64,000 nt of DNA, taken from an uncultured Gellertiella sp. GTDB lineage: Bacteria; Pseudomonadota; Alphaproteobacteria; Rhizobiales; Rhizobiaceae. The position numbers were made by a program, and so were the translations under genes. Below are positions 1-8,597 of the stretch, one piece after another (positions within the stretch are counted from its first letter, which is position 1; each line of letters starts with the position of its first letter). The notes beneath the pieces were generated by a model. That model was not told the DNA's origin, searched no databases, and saw only the letters and a list, made by a program, of their open reading frames with translations. The DNA lies in the NCBI RefSeq assembly GCF_963457605.1, contig NZ_OY735139.1, forward strand, positions 3,812,001 to 3,876,000. Reading direction: 5' to 3'.

Positions 1-464
1 ATGAAGGCGACGGGGAGTGGACGCGCCTGATGCAGCGCGCCCACCACCGGCCCCTTCGGGCTTTCGGTTGCCACCATCGGGAATGACAGTTCCAGCCGGT
101 CGAGCAGGCGTCGACGCTCGGTGGCATAGCGCGGTGGCATCGCCGTCAGAAACACGACGTCGGCATCCCGGCCCAGCGCCTGCAGGGTCTCGACCGCCCT
201 GGTGAAGGGCGTCTGCCAGTCTTCCTGTGCCTTGAAAAAAGTTTCCAGCATGTCACTTACAATACTGTCCTCCAGGGCCATTTCAGTTTCCAGTGAAATG
301 ATGTTGCCATGCAGCCGGAACGAGCGCGGCAGGAGTTTGGCCCCTGTGGCGGCCAGAAAGGCCTCGAAGGGGCTCAGAAACTGCAACACGACATCATCGA
401 CATCGCAGACCACCAGCGGCCTGTCGGCAAGGGTGACGTGGTCAAGTGTCGGCAACGGGGCCAT
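1..464 (-). CDS. HAD-like hydrolase family protein, 3' part beyond the window
   Basis: Only about the first 154 codons are visible; the gene runs off the left edge. Near residues 18-26 there is a hydrophobic strand followed by D21-V-D23, the DxD arrangement of HAD motif I, and further on V-V-F-L-T-A resembles the motif II strand with Thr. This suggests a haloacid-dehalogenase-type phosphatase or hydrolase of unknown substrate. The ATG overlaps the TGA of the upstream DUF3572 gene (TGATG), so the two are probably translationally coupled. Family assignment is moderate because motifs III and IV lie outside the window. Confidence 0.6.
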   Translation of the reverse strand, partial: MAPLPTLDHVTLADRPLVVCDVDDVVLQFLSPFEAFLAATGAKLLPRSFRLHGNIISLETEMALEDSIVSDMLETFFKAQEDWQTPFTRAVETLQALGRDADVVFLTAMPPRYATERRRLLDRLELSFPMVATESPKGPVVGALHQARPLPVAF

Positions 465-763
465 CAATATTGTCCTGAGTCGAGGCCGGGGCCGGAAATC
501 CGGTGCCAGGCTGCCGAAATCTGTTCCGGACTGTAGCCGCTGGCCCCGGCAAAGGCGACGAGCGATGGTTCGTGCTGCATGATGAAGTCGAGCAGACCGG
601 CGTGAAAGCCGGGTTCGTTCATCGCGGCCCTGAGGTCATGCGGGCCGAGGCCGGACAGTGCCAGAAAGCGGGACAGCATTTCCGGCTCGCTGGCAAGCCA
701 GCCGAGAATGGCGATTGCGAGCTCGGAAGGATCGGCTTTTTCGAATTTGGGACCGGTCTGCAT
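464..763 (-). CDS. DUF3572 family protein
   Basis: A 99-residue, mostly helical cytosolic protein with no signal peptide or membrane segment. Its pattern (an A-I-A-I-L-G-W-L-A helix near residue 17, then an L-G-L-G-P-D-L-R-like turn and a C-terminal helical bundle ending in W-H-R-I) matches the small alphaproteobacterial family DUF3572. Function is unknown. It lies divergent to divK, with 129 bp between the two start codons, and overlaps the downstream HAD-like gene by one base. Confidence 0.7.
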   Translation of the reverse strand: MQTGPKFEKADPSELAIAILGWLASEPEMLSRFLALSGLGPHDLRAAMNEPGFHAGLLDFIMQHEPSLVAFAGASGYSPEQISAAWHRISGPGLDSGQY

Positions 764-892
764 TTTTCTGAAATGATTACCTATTTCTCAACTAAATCGG
801 GCTAGCGTCTCAATGGGAAATCGGATGCGTTAACCGCCCGGAAGGCAGTATTTGTCTTTTGCAACGCGGACACTGAGGACAGGCTGAACGAT

Positions 893-1264
893 ATGCCGAA
901 GCAGGTTATGATTGTAGAGGACAATGAGCTCAATATGAAGCTCTTTCGCGACCTCATCGAAGCCTCTGGCTATACCACGATCCAGACCCGCAATGGCCTG
1001 GAAGCGCTTGATCTTGCCCGCAAGCATCGTCCGGATCTCATCCTCATGGATATCCAGCTGCCTGAAGTTTCCGGTCTGGATGTGACAAGGTGGCTCAAGG
1101 AAGATCCTGAACTGCACGTGATTCCCGTCATTGCCGTCACTGCCTTCGCGATGAAGGGCGATGAGGAGCGGATCCGGCAGGGTGGCTGCGAAGCCTATGT
1201 GTCGAAGCCGATTTCGGTGCCGAAATTTATCGAAACCATCAAGACCTATCTTGGTGATGCCTAA
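893..1264 (+). CDS. divK: DivK, single-domain cell-cycle response regulator
   Basis: A stand-alone receiver domain of 123 residues and no output domain. The phosphorylation site is D53 in L-M-D-I-Q-L-P, the acidic pair is E9-D10, and the switch residues are T83 and K105. In Caulobacter and rhizobia DivK is phosphorylated and dephosphorylated by the PleC and DivJ histidine kinases and acts through DivL to control CckA and CtrA, setting cell polarity and division. It is followed after 15 bp by pleD, as in other alphaproteobacteria, so the two are probably co-transcribed. The length equals the usual family length. Confidence 0.96.
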   Translation: MPKQVMIVEDNELNMKLFRDLIEASGYTTIQTRNGLEALDLARKHRPDLILMDIQLPEVSGLDVTRWLKEDPELHVIPVIAVTAFAMKGDEERIRQGGCEAYVSKPISVPKFIETIKTYLGDA

Positions 1265-1279
1265 GGCAGGAAGAACTGC

Positions 1280-2647
1280 ATGACTGCGCGCATTCTCGTC
1301 GTCGATGATATTCCAGCGAATGTGAAGGTGCTCGAAGCCCGTCTGCTGGCGGAATATTTCGAGGTGCTGACGGCTGGCGACGGATTCGTGGCCCTGTCGA
1401 TCTGTGAACAGACGCAGGTGGATCTGATCCTGCTCGACATCATGATGCCGGGGATGGACGGGTTCGAGGTCTGCGAGCGGCTGAAGGCAAATCCCCGCAC
1501 GTCGCATATTCCCGTTGTCATGGTCACCGCACTCGACCAGCCCTCCGACCGCGTGCGCGGTCTGAAGGCCGGTGCAGACGATTTCCTCACCAAGCCGGTC
1601 AACGACCTGCAACTGGTATCGCGGGTGAAAAGCCTGCTGCGGCTGAAGACGCTGAGCGATGAACTGCGCATCCGAGCCGGACATGGAAATCCGATGGATG
1701 AGCAGGGCCGGTTTGCCGAGGGCAGGGTGGAAGAGGCAGCCCAGGTGCTGCTGGTCGATTCCCGCGCCAGTTCGCAGGAACGAATCATCAAGGCCCTGAA
1801 GCCGGTGGCGGAGGTGACGGCGATGCCGGACCCGCAGGCCGCGCTGTTTGAAGCGGCTGAAAATGCCTTCGACCTCGTCATCGTCAATGGCAATCTCGAC
1901 GACTATGACCCGCTGCGTCTCTGCTCGCAGCTGCGCTCGCTGGAGCGCACCCGCTTCATCCCGATGCTTCTGATCACCGAGCAGGGCGAGGAAGACCTGA
2001 TCATCCGGGCGCTCGATCTCGGGGTCAACGACTATATTGTCCGACCGCTTGATCCCAACGAGCTGGTGGCCCGCGCGATCACCCAGATCCGCCGCAAGCG
2101 CTATAATGACCGGCTGCGCAACAGCATGAAGCAGAGCTTCGAGATGGCCGTTACCGATCCCCTGACGGGTCTCAGCAACCGCCGCCATCTCGACAACCAC
2201 CTGAAGATCCTGTTCAACCGCGCGGCTGCGCGCGGGCGTCCGCTGTCGGTCTGCATCACCGATATCGACCGGTTCAAGAGCGTCAACGACACCTACGGCC
2301 ATGATGCCGGTGACGAGGTGCTGAAGGAATTTGCCGCCCGCATTCGTGCAACGGTGCGTGGAGCAGATCTTGCCTGCCGTTACGGCGGCGAGGAATTCGT
2401 GGTGATCATGCCAGACACGCTGCCCGATACGGCAACGGCGATTGCCGAGCGGTTGCGCAGTGCAATCGAATGCCGGGAGTTTCGCCTGAGGCCCGGCGGA
2501 CCGTCGATCACCATCACCGCGTCGATGGGGATTGCTTCCAACCTGGCGGGTGCCGCCACGCCGGAGCAGATGCTGAAACAGGCAGACCTGGCGCTCTATG
2601 AGGCGAAAAGCAACGGTCGCAATCGCGTCGTGGCCGCCGCCGCCTGA
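1280..2647 (+). CDS. pleD: PleD, response-regulator diguanylate cyclase
   Basis: 455 residues: a first receiver domain (about 1-125, acceptor D53 in L-L-D-I-M-M-P), a second degenerate receiver (about 150-285) and a C-terminal GGDEF domain. The active-site signature is GGEEF at 369-373, and an allosteric c-di-GMP inhibition site R360-G-A-D363 lies just upstream. The protein makes cyclic di-GMP from two GTP when D53 is phosphorylated and the receivers dimerise; in Caulobacter it sits at the stalked pole and drives the swarmer-to-stalked transition. It is in a divK-pleD operon. A weak GC-rich hairpin with a T run follows the stop (about 2665-2697). Confidence 0.96.
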   Translation: MTARILVVDDIPANVKVLEARLLAEYFEVLTAGDGFVALSICEQTQVDLILLDIMMPGMDGFEVCERLKANPRTSHIPVVMVTALDQPSDRVRGLKAGADDFLTKPVNDLQLVSRVKSLLRLKTLSDELRIRAGHGNPMDEQGRFAEGRVEEAAQVLLVDSRASSQERIIKALKPVAEVTAMPDPQAALFEAAENAFDLVIVNGNLDDYDPLRLCSQLRSLERTRFIPMLLITEQGEEDLIIRALDLGVNDYIVRPLDPNELVARAITQIRRKRYNDRLRNSMKQSFEMAVTDPLTGLSNRRHLDNHLKILFNRAAARGRPLSVCITDIDRFKSVNDTYGHDAGDEVLKEFAARIRATVRGADLACRYGGEEFVVIMPDTLPDTATAIAERLRSAIECREFRLRPGGPSITITASMGIASNLAGAATPEQMLKQADLALYEAKSNGRNRVVAAAA

Positions 2648-3244
2648 GCTTGCCAGGTGCGGATGGGGCGGCGGGAGCGGCCCCAGAATCATTTTTCGAT
2701 CATATTGTTTTAAAGTATATCGTCAGCATTTATTGAACACTTAAAGCGTGTATGTGCTGCAATTGTCGATTTTATCCGATAGATATATTATTGTTATGAC
2801 CCATTGAGTGGTGATACCCGTCTCTCTCTTGCTTTGCAGGCGTGTTTTTCACGAAGAGGGCCACGAAAGTAGATGGGGCGATTCTGCAACATTAATGTGA
2901 GACGGTTTTGCTCCCGCGCGATCATCGGAGATATTGGCGTGCATAGTAAACTATGTATCTTCCTATTTCTTCCGTTGGTTGTCGCTCTGTATGTGAGCGA
3001 TATTCATGTAATTTTGACGAGAATCCATATAATGCGTAAAAACTAATGGATATGCATCTAAATAATGGGAAAATACTTTACTAATCTTATAACTGCTGCG
3101 GGAATCCACGAAAATCCCTATGGATGACCACAGTCAAAATTTAAGAATTTAACCATATACGCAGACTTTTGGAAAAATCCCTTAAGAAGTGGTTGATTTT
3201 CCGCCAGAATAGAGCGACTTTCTCACTATTGAACAAAAGACTTT

Positions 3245-3401
3245 CGGGTCTACGGTTACCCCATGATGCTCAGGTCCGCCGCATCTCCTGAATCGTGGGG
3301 TCGGCCGATCGGTTGGCAACAAACGCGGATCCTCGTACCGCATGCGAACCGGTCGGCCCCCAATTGAAACGCCGTGCCCCCCAGGGGCACGGCGTTTTTG
3401 A
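3245..3401 (+). ncRNA. Possible small RNA ending at a strong intrinsic terminator
   Basis: A plus-strand terminator at 3366-3401 has no plus-strand gene before it until pleD, 700 bases upstream. The preceding 120 bases contain a C-T-C-C-T-G anti-Shine-Dalgarno-like stretch (about 3284) and complementary segments around 3300-3315 and 3342-3360 that could fold. This is the usual outline of an alphaproteobacterial trans-acting sRNA. No known family was recognised and the start is a guess, so confidence is low. The terminator could equally serve a long pleD transcript or readthrough from the other strand. Confidence 0.22.
3366..3401. terminator. Strong intrinsic terminator, possibly bidirectional
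   Basis: A perfect GC-rich stem (AACGCCGTGCCCC paired with its complement around a short C-C-A-G-G loop) followed by five T on the plus strand. On the minus strand the stem is followed only by a CAATTGGGG context, so termination is better supported for plus-strand transcripts. Confidence 0.75.
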
Positions 3402-3543
3402 GTCCGGCATGGCGGTCGCCCGGTTGGTCCCGGTTGCCCTCAGGAGGACTGCAGAGCGACAGCTTGCCTTCAGGTTCCGCAATCCATCGTTGCCGCGCCC
3501 CGCCGTCGGGGATCTGGCCGCAGGCTGGCTTCCGGTTCCGGCC

Positions 3544-3574
3544 ATAAAAAAAAGCGCCCCGCAGGGCGCCTCTT
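3544..3574 (-). terminator. rpmG intrinsic terminator
   Basis: Read on the minus strand: a GAGGCGCCCTGCGGGGCGC-type hairpin followed by eight T, about 20 bases after the rpmG stop codon. Stem and T run are both clear. Confidence 0.85.
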
Positions 3575-3595
3575 TCGTCAGGTCACGGCAAGATC

Positions 3596-3763
3596 TTACT
3601 TGATCTTGGTCTCCTTGAATTCGACGTGCTTGCGGGCGACCGGATCATACTTGGTCTTGGTCATCTTGTCCGTCATGGTACGGCTGTTCTTCGTGGTAAC
3701 GTAGAAGAAGCCCGTGTCCGCGGTGGACAGCAGCTTGATCTTGATGGTGGTGGCCTTTGCCAT
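3596..3763 (-). CDS. rpmG: Large ribosomal subunit protein bL33
   Basis: 55 residues, starting [11 protein letters not shown] and ending E-F-K-E-T-K-I-K, the normal bL33 length and pattern ([10 protein letters not shown] then Y-D-P-V-A-R-K-H-V). There is no cysteine, so it is the zinc-free (C-minus) form. The start is supported by an AGGA ribosome-binding site eight bases upstream. It is a single-gene unit with its own terminator, in the same position after divK-pleD as in other rhizobia. Confidence 0.95.
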   Translation of the reverse strand: MAKATTIKIKLLSTADTGFFYVTTKNSRTMTDKMTKTKYDPVARKHVEFKETKIK

Positions 3764-3856
3764 AGTCATCCTGCCTTTTTAAAAACAATGGAGCCGTGGA
3801 CGAAACTGAAGCCCGCAGCCAAACTTGGCGCGAAACTACAAATCGCGCCCGAAAAG

Positions 3857-5041
3857 TCAAGCCCGTTTTGGCTTGAACAACAGTCGAACCCCGGTAAAGA
3901 CCACATAGAGGCCGAAAAACATCGCAATCGCCCAGGCGAAGCCGTCATTGCCGGCCGTATCGATGGCCGCGCCGATGGCCTGCGGTCCGGCAACCGTGCC
4001 CACGGCATAGCAGAAGACGAAGGCGGCGTTGGCGGCGGCGAGATCGGCCCCTTGCAGCCGTGACCCCAGATGCGACAGTCCGACGGTGTAGAGGCCCGCA
4101 ATGCTGCCGCCCCAGAACAGCAGGATCATCGACAGCAGCCGCCAGTCATAAAGGAACCTCGGCATCAGCAACGCACCGGCAAGCCCGATCAGCGCCATGA
4201 TGGTCAGCAGCACGCGCCTGTCCTTCATCCGGTCGGAAATCATGCCGATCGGGATCTGGAACAGCACATTGCCGACCGCCATGACGGTCAGCAGATTACC
4301 GGCCTGCGATTCGGTAAAGCCGACCCGCGTGGCATAGACGGGAAACATCGAGAGGCCGCCGGCTTCGACCGCACCGAAGATGAACACGGCTGCGGTCGCG
4401 GTCGGCACGATGAACAGGTAGCGCCAGAAATTCATCTCCGGCCCCTCATTCAGCACCGGGCTTTCGTCGCGGGCGATATAGACCGGAATGGCGGCAAGCA
4501 GGATGGCGATGGCCCCGACCACGAAGGGCAGGGGACCCGAACTGCCGAGCAGCGAAAAGATCAGCGAGCCGCCGCCGAAGCCGAGCGACAGCACCGTGGC
4601 ATAGATGCCGAGCACCAGCCCGCGCCGTCGCGGCGGCGAGGCGACATTGATCCAGAACTCCGACAGGATGAAAAGTGAAGTGGTGGCCCCGTGGAACACC
4701 ACACGCAGCGGAAACCACATCCAGAAGGCTTCGGCATAATAGAAGCTGAGGGCGCTGACGGCGGAGAGCACGACCGCGATGATCATCGTTCTTGCCACCC
4801 CCAGCGCATGGGCGGCGCGCGTGGTCAGTGGTGCCGCAATCATCGCGGCAATGCCGGCCATGGCCGAATTCAGCCCGATCATCGTGGACGAGATGCCGCG
4901 TTTTTCGAGGATGATGCTGAGCAGCGGCAAGCCGAGGCCGATGGCAATGCCCACCGCTGAAATGGAAGAAATGGCCGCCACCAGAGAAGGCCAGTGGATC
5001 TCTTCAACGGGTTCGGTCGACCCGCGCGGCGGCTCTGTCAT
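3857..5041 (-). CDS. MFS transporter, inner-membrane permease
   Basis: 394 residues with about 12 hydrophobic segments. The motif after the central loop, G-M-I-S-D-R-M-K-D-R-R, fits the major-facilitator loop pattern G-x-x-x-D-R-x-x-R-R and marks a proton-coupled or facilitative transporter. Substrate cannot be told; the sequence is of the general YcaD/UPF0226-like type often annotated simply as MFS. The chosen ATG has AAGGA seven bases upstream; an earlier in-frame ATG at 5062 would overlap the NUDIX stop. It is the last gene of the topA-rnr-DUF983-NUDIX-MFS run. Confidence 0.85.
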   Translation of the reverse strand: MTEPPRGSTEPVEEIHWPSLVAAISSISAVGIAIGLGLPLLSIILEKRGISSTMIGLNSAMAGIAAMIAAPLTTRAAHALGVARTMIIAVVLSAVSALSFYYAEAFWMWFPLRVVFHGATTSLFILSEFWINVASPPRRRGLVLGIYATVLSLGFGGGSLIFSLLGSSGPLPFVVGAIAILLAAIPVYIARDESPVLNEGPEMNFWRYLFIVPTATAAVFIFGAVEAGGLSMFPVYATRVGFTESQAGNLLTVMAVGNVLFQIPIGMISDRMKDRRVLLTIMALIGLAGALLMPRFLYDWRLLSMILLFWGGSIAGLYTVGLSHLGSRLQGADLAAANAAFVFCYAVGTVAGPQAIGAAIDTAGNDGFAWAIAMFFGLYVVFTGVRLLFKPKRA

Positions 5042-5051
5042 GCATGCATCC

Positions 5052-5741
5052 TTAGATTTCATCCCGGACATGCGCCCGGTGCCGCCCATGGTAGAACGGA
5101 ACGGGTGCTCCGAAAGACAGGCTCGGGTCTTTATCCCCCAGATTGCGCAGCTCTTCAAGAATGAGGCGGGTAATATCCGGCATGTGAAGGCTGTCGGTGT
5201 GTCGAATATCGATCCAGCGCAGGTCGTGCAGCTCGTGCGAATCACGGATGGCTGCGGGGTCGATGCCGGTCTCGTCGGCAAAGGCGCTGAAAAAGCGCGT
5301 ATCGAATCGCCTGACCATGCCGGGCGGGGTGATGGCGCGGGCGAGGTAGCGCAGCCGGTCGAGCCGCGCGTCAAAGCCGCCGGCGGCGCGCGCCGTGCCG
5401 ATGGTCAGCCCGGTTTCCTCCTGCAACTCGCGCAGCGCTGCGAGCGCCAGCGCCCGGGCCCGGACGGGCGTAATCGCACGCTCGCCTGAAAGCTTGCCCA
5501 TCACATCGGGATGCAAGTCGGTCTCATAGGGCAGGGCATGGTCGCGCCGGTCGCGCCTGCCGCCGGGAAACACATAGGTATCCGGCATGAAGACATGCCG
5601 GGTGCTGCGCTTGCCGACCAGCACCCGCCAGGCTTCGCCGGACCGGTCGATCAGGACGAGGGTCGCCGCATCGCGGGGGCGCAGCGCCCGGGGTGCCTTG
5701 TCCGTCGCGTCCGTCTTTTCTGGCCGGGAGGCGGCACTCAT
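5052..5741 (-). CDS. NUDIX hydrolase
   Basis: 229 residues. The Nudix box is visible as A-L-R-E-L-Q-E-E-T-G-L around residues 100-115, with the metal-binding R-E-x-x-E-E core. An N-terminal strand has L-V-L-I-D-R and V-L-V-G-K-R, followed by F-P-G-G-R. Enzymes of this superfamily split nucleoside diphosphates linked to another moiety; the sequence resembles the CoA-pyrophosphatase/NUDT8-19 branch more than MutT, but the substrate is not certain. The ATG overlaps the DUF983 stop (ATGA), so it is probably coupled to it. Confidence 0.85.
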   Translation of the reverse strand: MSAASRPEKTDATDKAPRALRPRDAATLVLIDRSGEAWRVLVGKRSTRHVFMPDTYVFPGGRRDRRDHALPYETDLHPDVMGKLSGERAITPVRARALALAALRELQEETGLTIGTARAAGGFDARLDRLRYLARAITPPGMVRRFDTRFFSAFADETGIDPAAIRDSHELHDLRWIDIRHTDSLHMPDITRLILEELRNLGDKDPSLSFGAPVPFYHGRHRAHVRDEI

Positions 5742-6196
5742 CCGGAAATGTCCGAATTCTGCCCATGGTCGGGCTCGTTGTCGGGGCCGCCGAAGCCGTG
5801 CATCCTCAGCGCCCATTGCAGCCCGATCACACCGCCCTTGACCGGCTGGATCAGCAGCAACGACGACAGAAGCGTGATCGGAGCCCAGATGGCGAGATGG
5901 GTCCACATCGACCAGCTGGTAAACACCGTGTCGGTCATCATGTAGCCGCCGACGGCAATATGGCCGATGATGAAGATCACCAGATAGGGCGGCAGGTCAT
6001 CGGCCTGCTGGTGATGCAGGTCTTCCTGGCAGGAGGCACAGCGGGCGACCGGCTTCAGATAGGCGGAAAACAGCTTGCCCTCGCCACAGGCCGGGCAGCG
6101 GTTTAGGAGACCGCGCAGGATCGAGCGGCCCACCGGCCTTTCGCGGCGCTCGCTGTCGCCGAAGCGGATCAGGTCGGTTGCGTGTTCTGTGGCCAT
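5738..6196 (-). CDS. DUF983 family membrane protein
   Basis: 152 residues. A zinc-ribbon-like part near residues 33-60 has C-P-A-C-G-E-G-K-L-F and C-A-S-C (two CxxC pairs), followed by two hydrophobic helices (about 70-95 and 102-125). This layout is that of DUF983, a family of unknown role found next to rnr in Hyphomicrobiales and next to cytochrome oxidase genes elsewhere. ATG 6196 has AGGA eight bases upstream and is preferred over a TTG six bases earlier. Confidence 0.88.
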   Translation of the reverse strand: MATEHATDLIRFGDSERRERPVGRSILRGLLNRCPACGEGKLFSAYLKPVARCASCQEDLHHQQADDLPPYLVIFIIGHIAVGGYMMTDTVFTSWSMWTHLAIWAPITLLSSLLLIQPVKGGVIGLQWALRMHGFGGPDNEPDHGQNSDISG

Positions 6197-6231
6197 TGCC
6201 AAGTTCCTTTTGTCCGGCCTTTGACAGCCTG

Positions 6232-8595
6232 TTACCGTCCGCGGGGCGGTCGGGTACCCGGCTTCTTGCCGCCGCGGTTGCGGTTGGCACCTCGTGCCGA
6301 CTTGTGGAAGGAGCGGGTTGCCACCGGCATCTTGCGTCCTTCGCTCAGGATCTCGAACCGCAGGGCACCGGCAAGCGGCACCGCTTCGACGAGTTTCACC
6401 TGCACACTGTCGCCGAGACGATAGCCAAGACCGGTTCGTTCGCCAGACAGGGCCTGATGCGCCTCGTCATAGAGGAAGTAATCGGTCCCGAGTGTAGATA
6501 CAGGCACGAAACCGTCCGCGCCATAGGCAGGCAGAGTGACAAAAAGTCCCGCCTTGGTGACGCCAGACACCCGTCCCTCGAATTCCTGGCCGACCCGGTC
6601 TGCCAGATGATGGGCAATCAGCCGGTCGACGGTTTCCCGCTCGGCGGCCATCGCCCGGCGTTCGAAGGTCGAGATTTCGGCGGCAATGTCCTCCAGCTGC
6701 CCCTCTTCGTCAGGCGTCAGGCCGCCGGGGCCGAGATGCAGCGCCCCTACCAGCGCCCGGTGCACGATCAGGTCGGCATAGCGGCGGATCGGCGAGGTAA
6801 AATGCGCATATTTCATCAGGTTCAGGCCGAAATGGCCGATATTGTCGGGGCTGTAGACCGCCTGGCTCTGCGAGCGCAGCACCATCTCGTTGACCATCGT
6901 CTGGTGCGGCGTGCCCTCGGCCTTGGCGAGAATGCCGTTGAACGAGTTGGAGCGCATGTTGCCGCCCTTGGCCATCGGGATCGATAGCGTCGCCAGAAAC
7001 TCGCGCAGCACCTCCTGCTTGGCCAGCGACGGCGCGTCATGGACCCGGTAGACCAGCACCTGGCGCTTCTGCTCCAGCGTCTCGGCCGCCGCGACATTGG
7101 CCTGGATCATCATCTCTTCGATCAGCTTGTGCGAATCGAGCCGTGGCGGGACGACGACCCGGTCGACGGTGCCGTCGGGCTTCAGCAGGATCTTGCGCTC
7201 GGGCATGTTGAGTTCGAGCGGCTGGCGGCGGTTGCGGCCGATGGTCATGATCCGGTAGGCTTCCCAGAGCGGCTTCAGTACCGGCTCGAGCAATGGTCCG
7301 GTCTTGTCGTCCGGCACGCCATCGATGGCGGCCTGGGCCTGCTGATAGGAGAGCTTCGCCGCACTTTTCATCATGATGCGGTGGAAAGTATGGCCGGCCT
7401 TGCGGCCCTCGCGGGAAAACACCATCCGCACCGCAAGCGCCGGGCGGTCTTCGCCCTCGCGCAGCGAGCAGAGGTCATTGGATATCCGCTCCGGCAGCAT
7501 CGGCACCACCCGGTCCGGGAAATAGACCGAATTGCCGCGCTTCAGCGCTTCGCGGTCCACTTCCGAACCCGGGCGAATATACCAGGAGACATCGGCAATC
7601 GCCACGGTGACGATCACGCCGCCAGGATTTTCAGGGGCAGTGTCCATTTCCGCGTGGACGGCATCGTCATGGTCCTTGGCATCATGCGGATCGATGGTGA
7701 CAAGCGGCAGCCTGCGCCAGTCCTCGCGATGCGCCAGCGTCACCGGTTCTGCCGCGTCGGCGGCCTTCAGCACCGATGGCGGGAAAATGTGCGGGATGCC
7801 ATGGGCATAGATGGCGATCATCGAGATCGCCTTTTCCGAGGCGACGGAGCCGACAACGGCGATGATCCGGCCACGCGGCAGGCCCATCCGGCCCGCCCGG
7901 TTGATTTCGACCTCGACCAGATCGCCGTCCTTCGCGTCCCCGACGCTGTCGGGATCGATCACCAGTTCCTCGCCGCGCCGCTCGATCGGCATCAGCCGTC
8001 CGCCGCCGCCCGGGATGGCGCGATAGACGCCGAGCGAGGCATTCTTGCGCCGGTCGATCAGCTTGATGATCCGGGCGGTATAGGCGGGGCCGCCGCGATC
8101 CTTGGAAGGGAAGATCTTGGCCAGAACCCGGTCGCCGATACCGCCGACGGGGCTCTTGCCCCGGGCGCGGTCCTGCGACGACTGGCGGATCAGCACGGCA
8201 GGGGCGACGCCCGATTCCTCCGGCCATTCCGCCGGACGTCCGATCAGTTCGCCATCCTTGTCGCGGGTGGTGATGTCGAGCACGGTGACCGGCGGCAGAG
8301 CGCCTGGTCGCATCAGCGCCTTGCGGTTCTTCTGCAACAGCCCTTCATCCTCGAGCTCGCGCAGCGCCGCCTTCAACTCCACCCGGCTGTCGCCCTTGAG
8401 GCCGAACGCCTTGGCGATCTCGCGCTTGGAGGCGCGATCCGGGTAATCGGTGATGAAGCGCAGCAGCACGTCGCGCGGCGGGACCACGCCATGAATGATC
8501 GCCTCGGGATTGCTCGATGCCACGGCCTTGCGGCCCTTTGCAGCCCTGGTCGGACGATCGGTGGAGGGGGCTCTGCCGCGCGGGGTCTTGTTCAA
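6232..8595 (-). CDS. rnr: Ribonuclease R (VacB/RNB family 3'-5' exoribonuclease)
   Basis: 787 residues in the order: N-terminal helix-turn-helix (about 35-95), cold-shock-like domains, the RNB catalytic domain (about 295-625) with T-I-D-P-H-D-A-K-D-H-D-D-A holding the metal-binding aspartates, a C-terminal S1 domain (about 675-755) and a basic Arg/Gly/Pro tail. RNase R degrades structured RNA, including rRNA and mRNA fragments. The start is TTG, supported by AGGAA eight bases upstream inside the topA end; the intervening gap is two bases, so translation is probably coupled to topA. Confidence 0.95.
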   Translation of the reverse strand: MNKTPRGRAPSTDRPTRAAKGRKAVASSNPEAIIHGVVPPRDVLLRFITDYPDRASKREIAKAFGLKGDSRVELKAALRELEDEGLLQKNRKALMRPGALPPVTVLDITTRDKDGELIGRPAEWPEESGVAPAVLIRQSSQDRARGKSPVGGIGDRVLAKIFPSKDRGGPAYTARIIKLIDRRKNASLGVYRAIPGGGGRLMPIERRGEELVIDPDSVGDAKDGDLVEVEINRAGRMGLPRGRIIAVVGSVASEKAISMIAIYAHGIPHIFPPSVLKAADAAEPVTLAHREDWRRLPLVTIDPHDAKDHDDAVHAEMDTAPENPGGVIVTVAIADVSWYIRPGSEVDREALKRGNSVYFPDRVVPMLPERISNDLCSLREGEDRPALAVRMVFSREGRKAGHTFHRIMMKSAAKLSYQQAQAAIDGVPDDKTGPLLEPVLKPLWEAYRIMTIGRNRRQPLELNMPERKILLKPDGTVDRVVVPPRLDSHKLIEEMMIQANVAAAETLEQKRQVLVYRVHDAPSLAKQEVLREFLATLSIPMAKGGNMRSNSFNGILAKAEGTPHQTMVNEMVLRSQSQAVYSPDNIGHFGLNLMKYAHFTSPIRRYADLIVHRALVGALHLGPGGLTPDEEGQLEDIAAEISTFERRAMAAERETVDRLIAHHLADRVGQEFEGRVSGVTKAGLFVTLPAYGADGFVPVSTLGTDYFLYDEAHQALSGERTGLGYRLGDSVQVKLVEAVPLAGALRFEILSEGRKMPVATRSFHKSARGANRNRGGKKPGTRPPRGR

Positions 8596-8597
8596 TG

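Larger units (their letters stand above)
2648..3595. other. Gene-free spacer between pleD and rpmG, AT-rich in its first 600 bases
   Basis: No open reading frame with coding character is visible on either strand. Positions about 2695-3250 are clearly richer in A and T than the rest of the window. From about 3250 the sequence returns to high GC and runs into a strong hairpin-plus-T terminator (3366-3401). The last 50 bases hold the rpmG terminator. The AT-rich part could be a promoter or regulatory region or a remnant of inserted DNA; nothing in it identifies which. Confidence 0.6.

Noticed and set aside
830-2692. 620-codon open frame antisense to divK-pleD
   Set aside because: The plus strand encodes divK and pleD with complete catalytic motifs; the antisense frame is open only because of GC-rich codon structure and has low-complexity composition.
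3270-3545. 91-codon minus-strand frame in the pleD-rpmG spacer
   Set aside because: It crosses the strong terminator hairpin, has no ribosome-binding site and no protein-like pattern.
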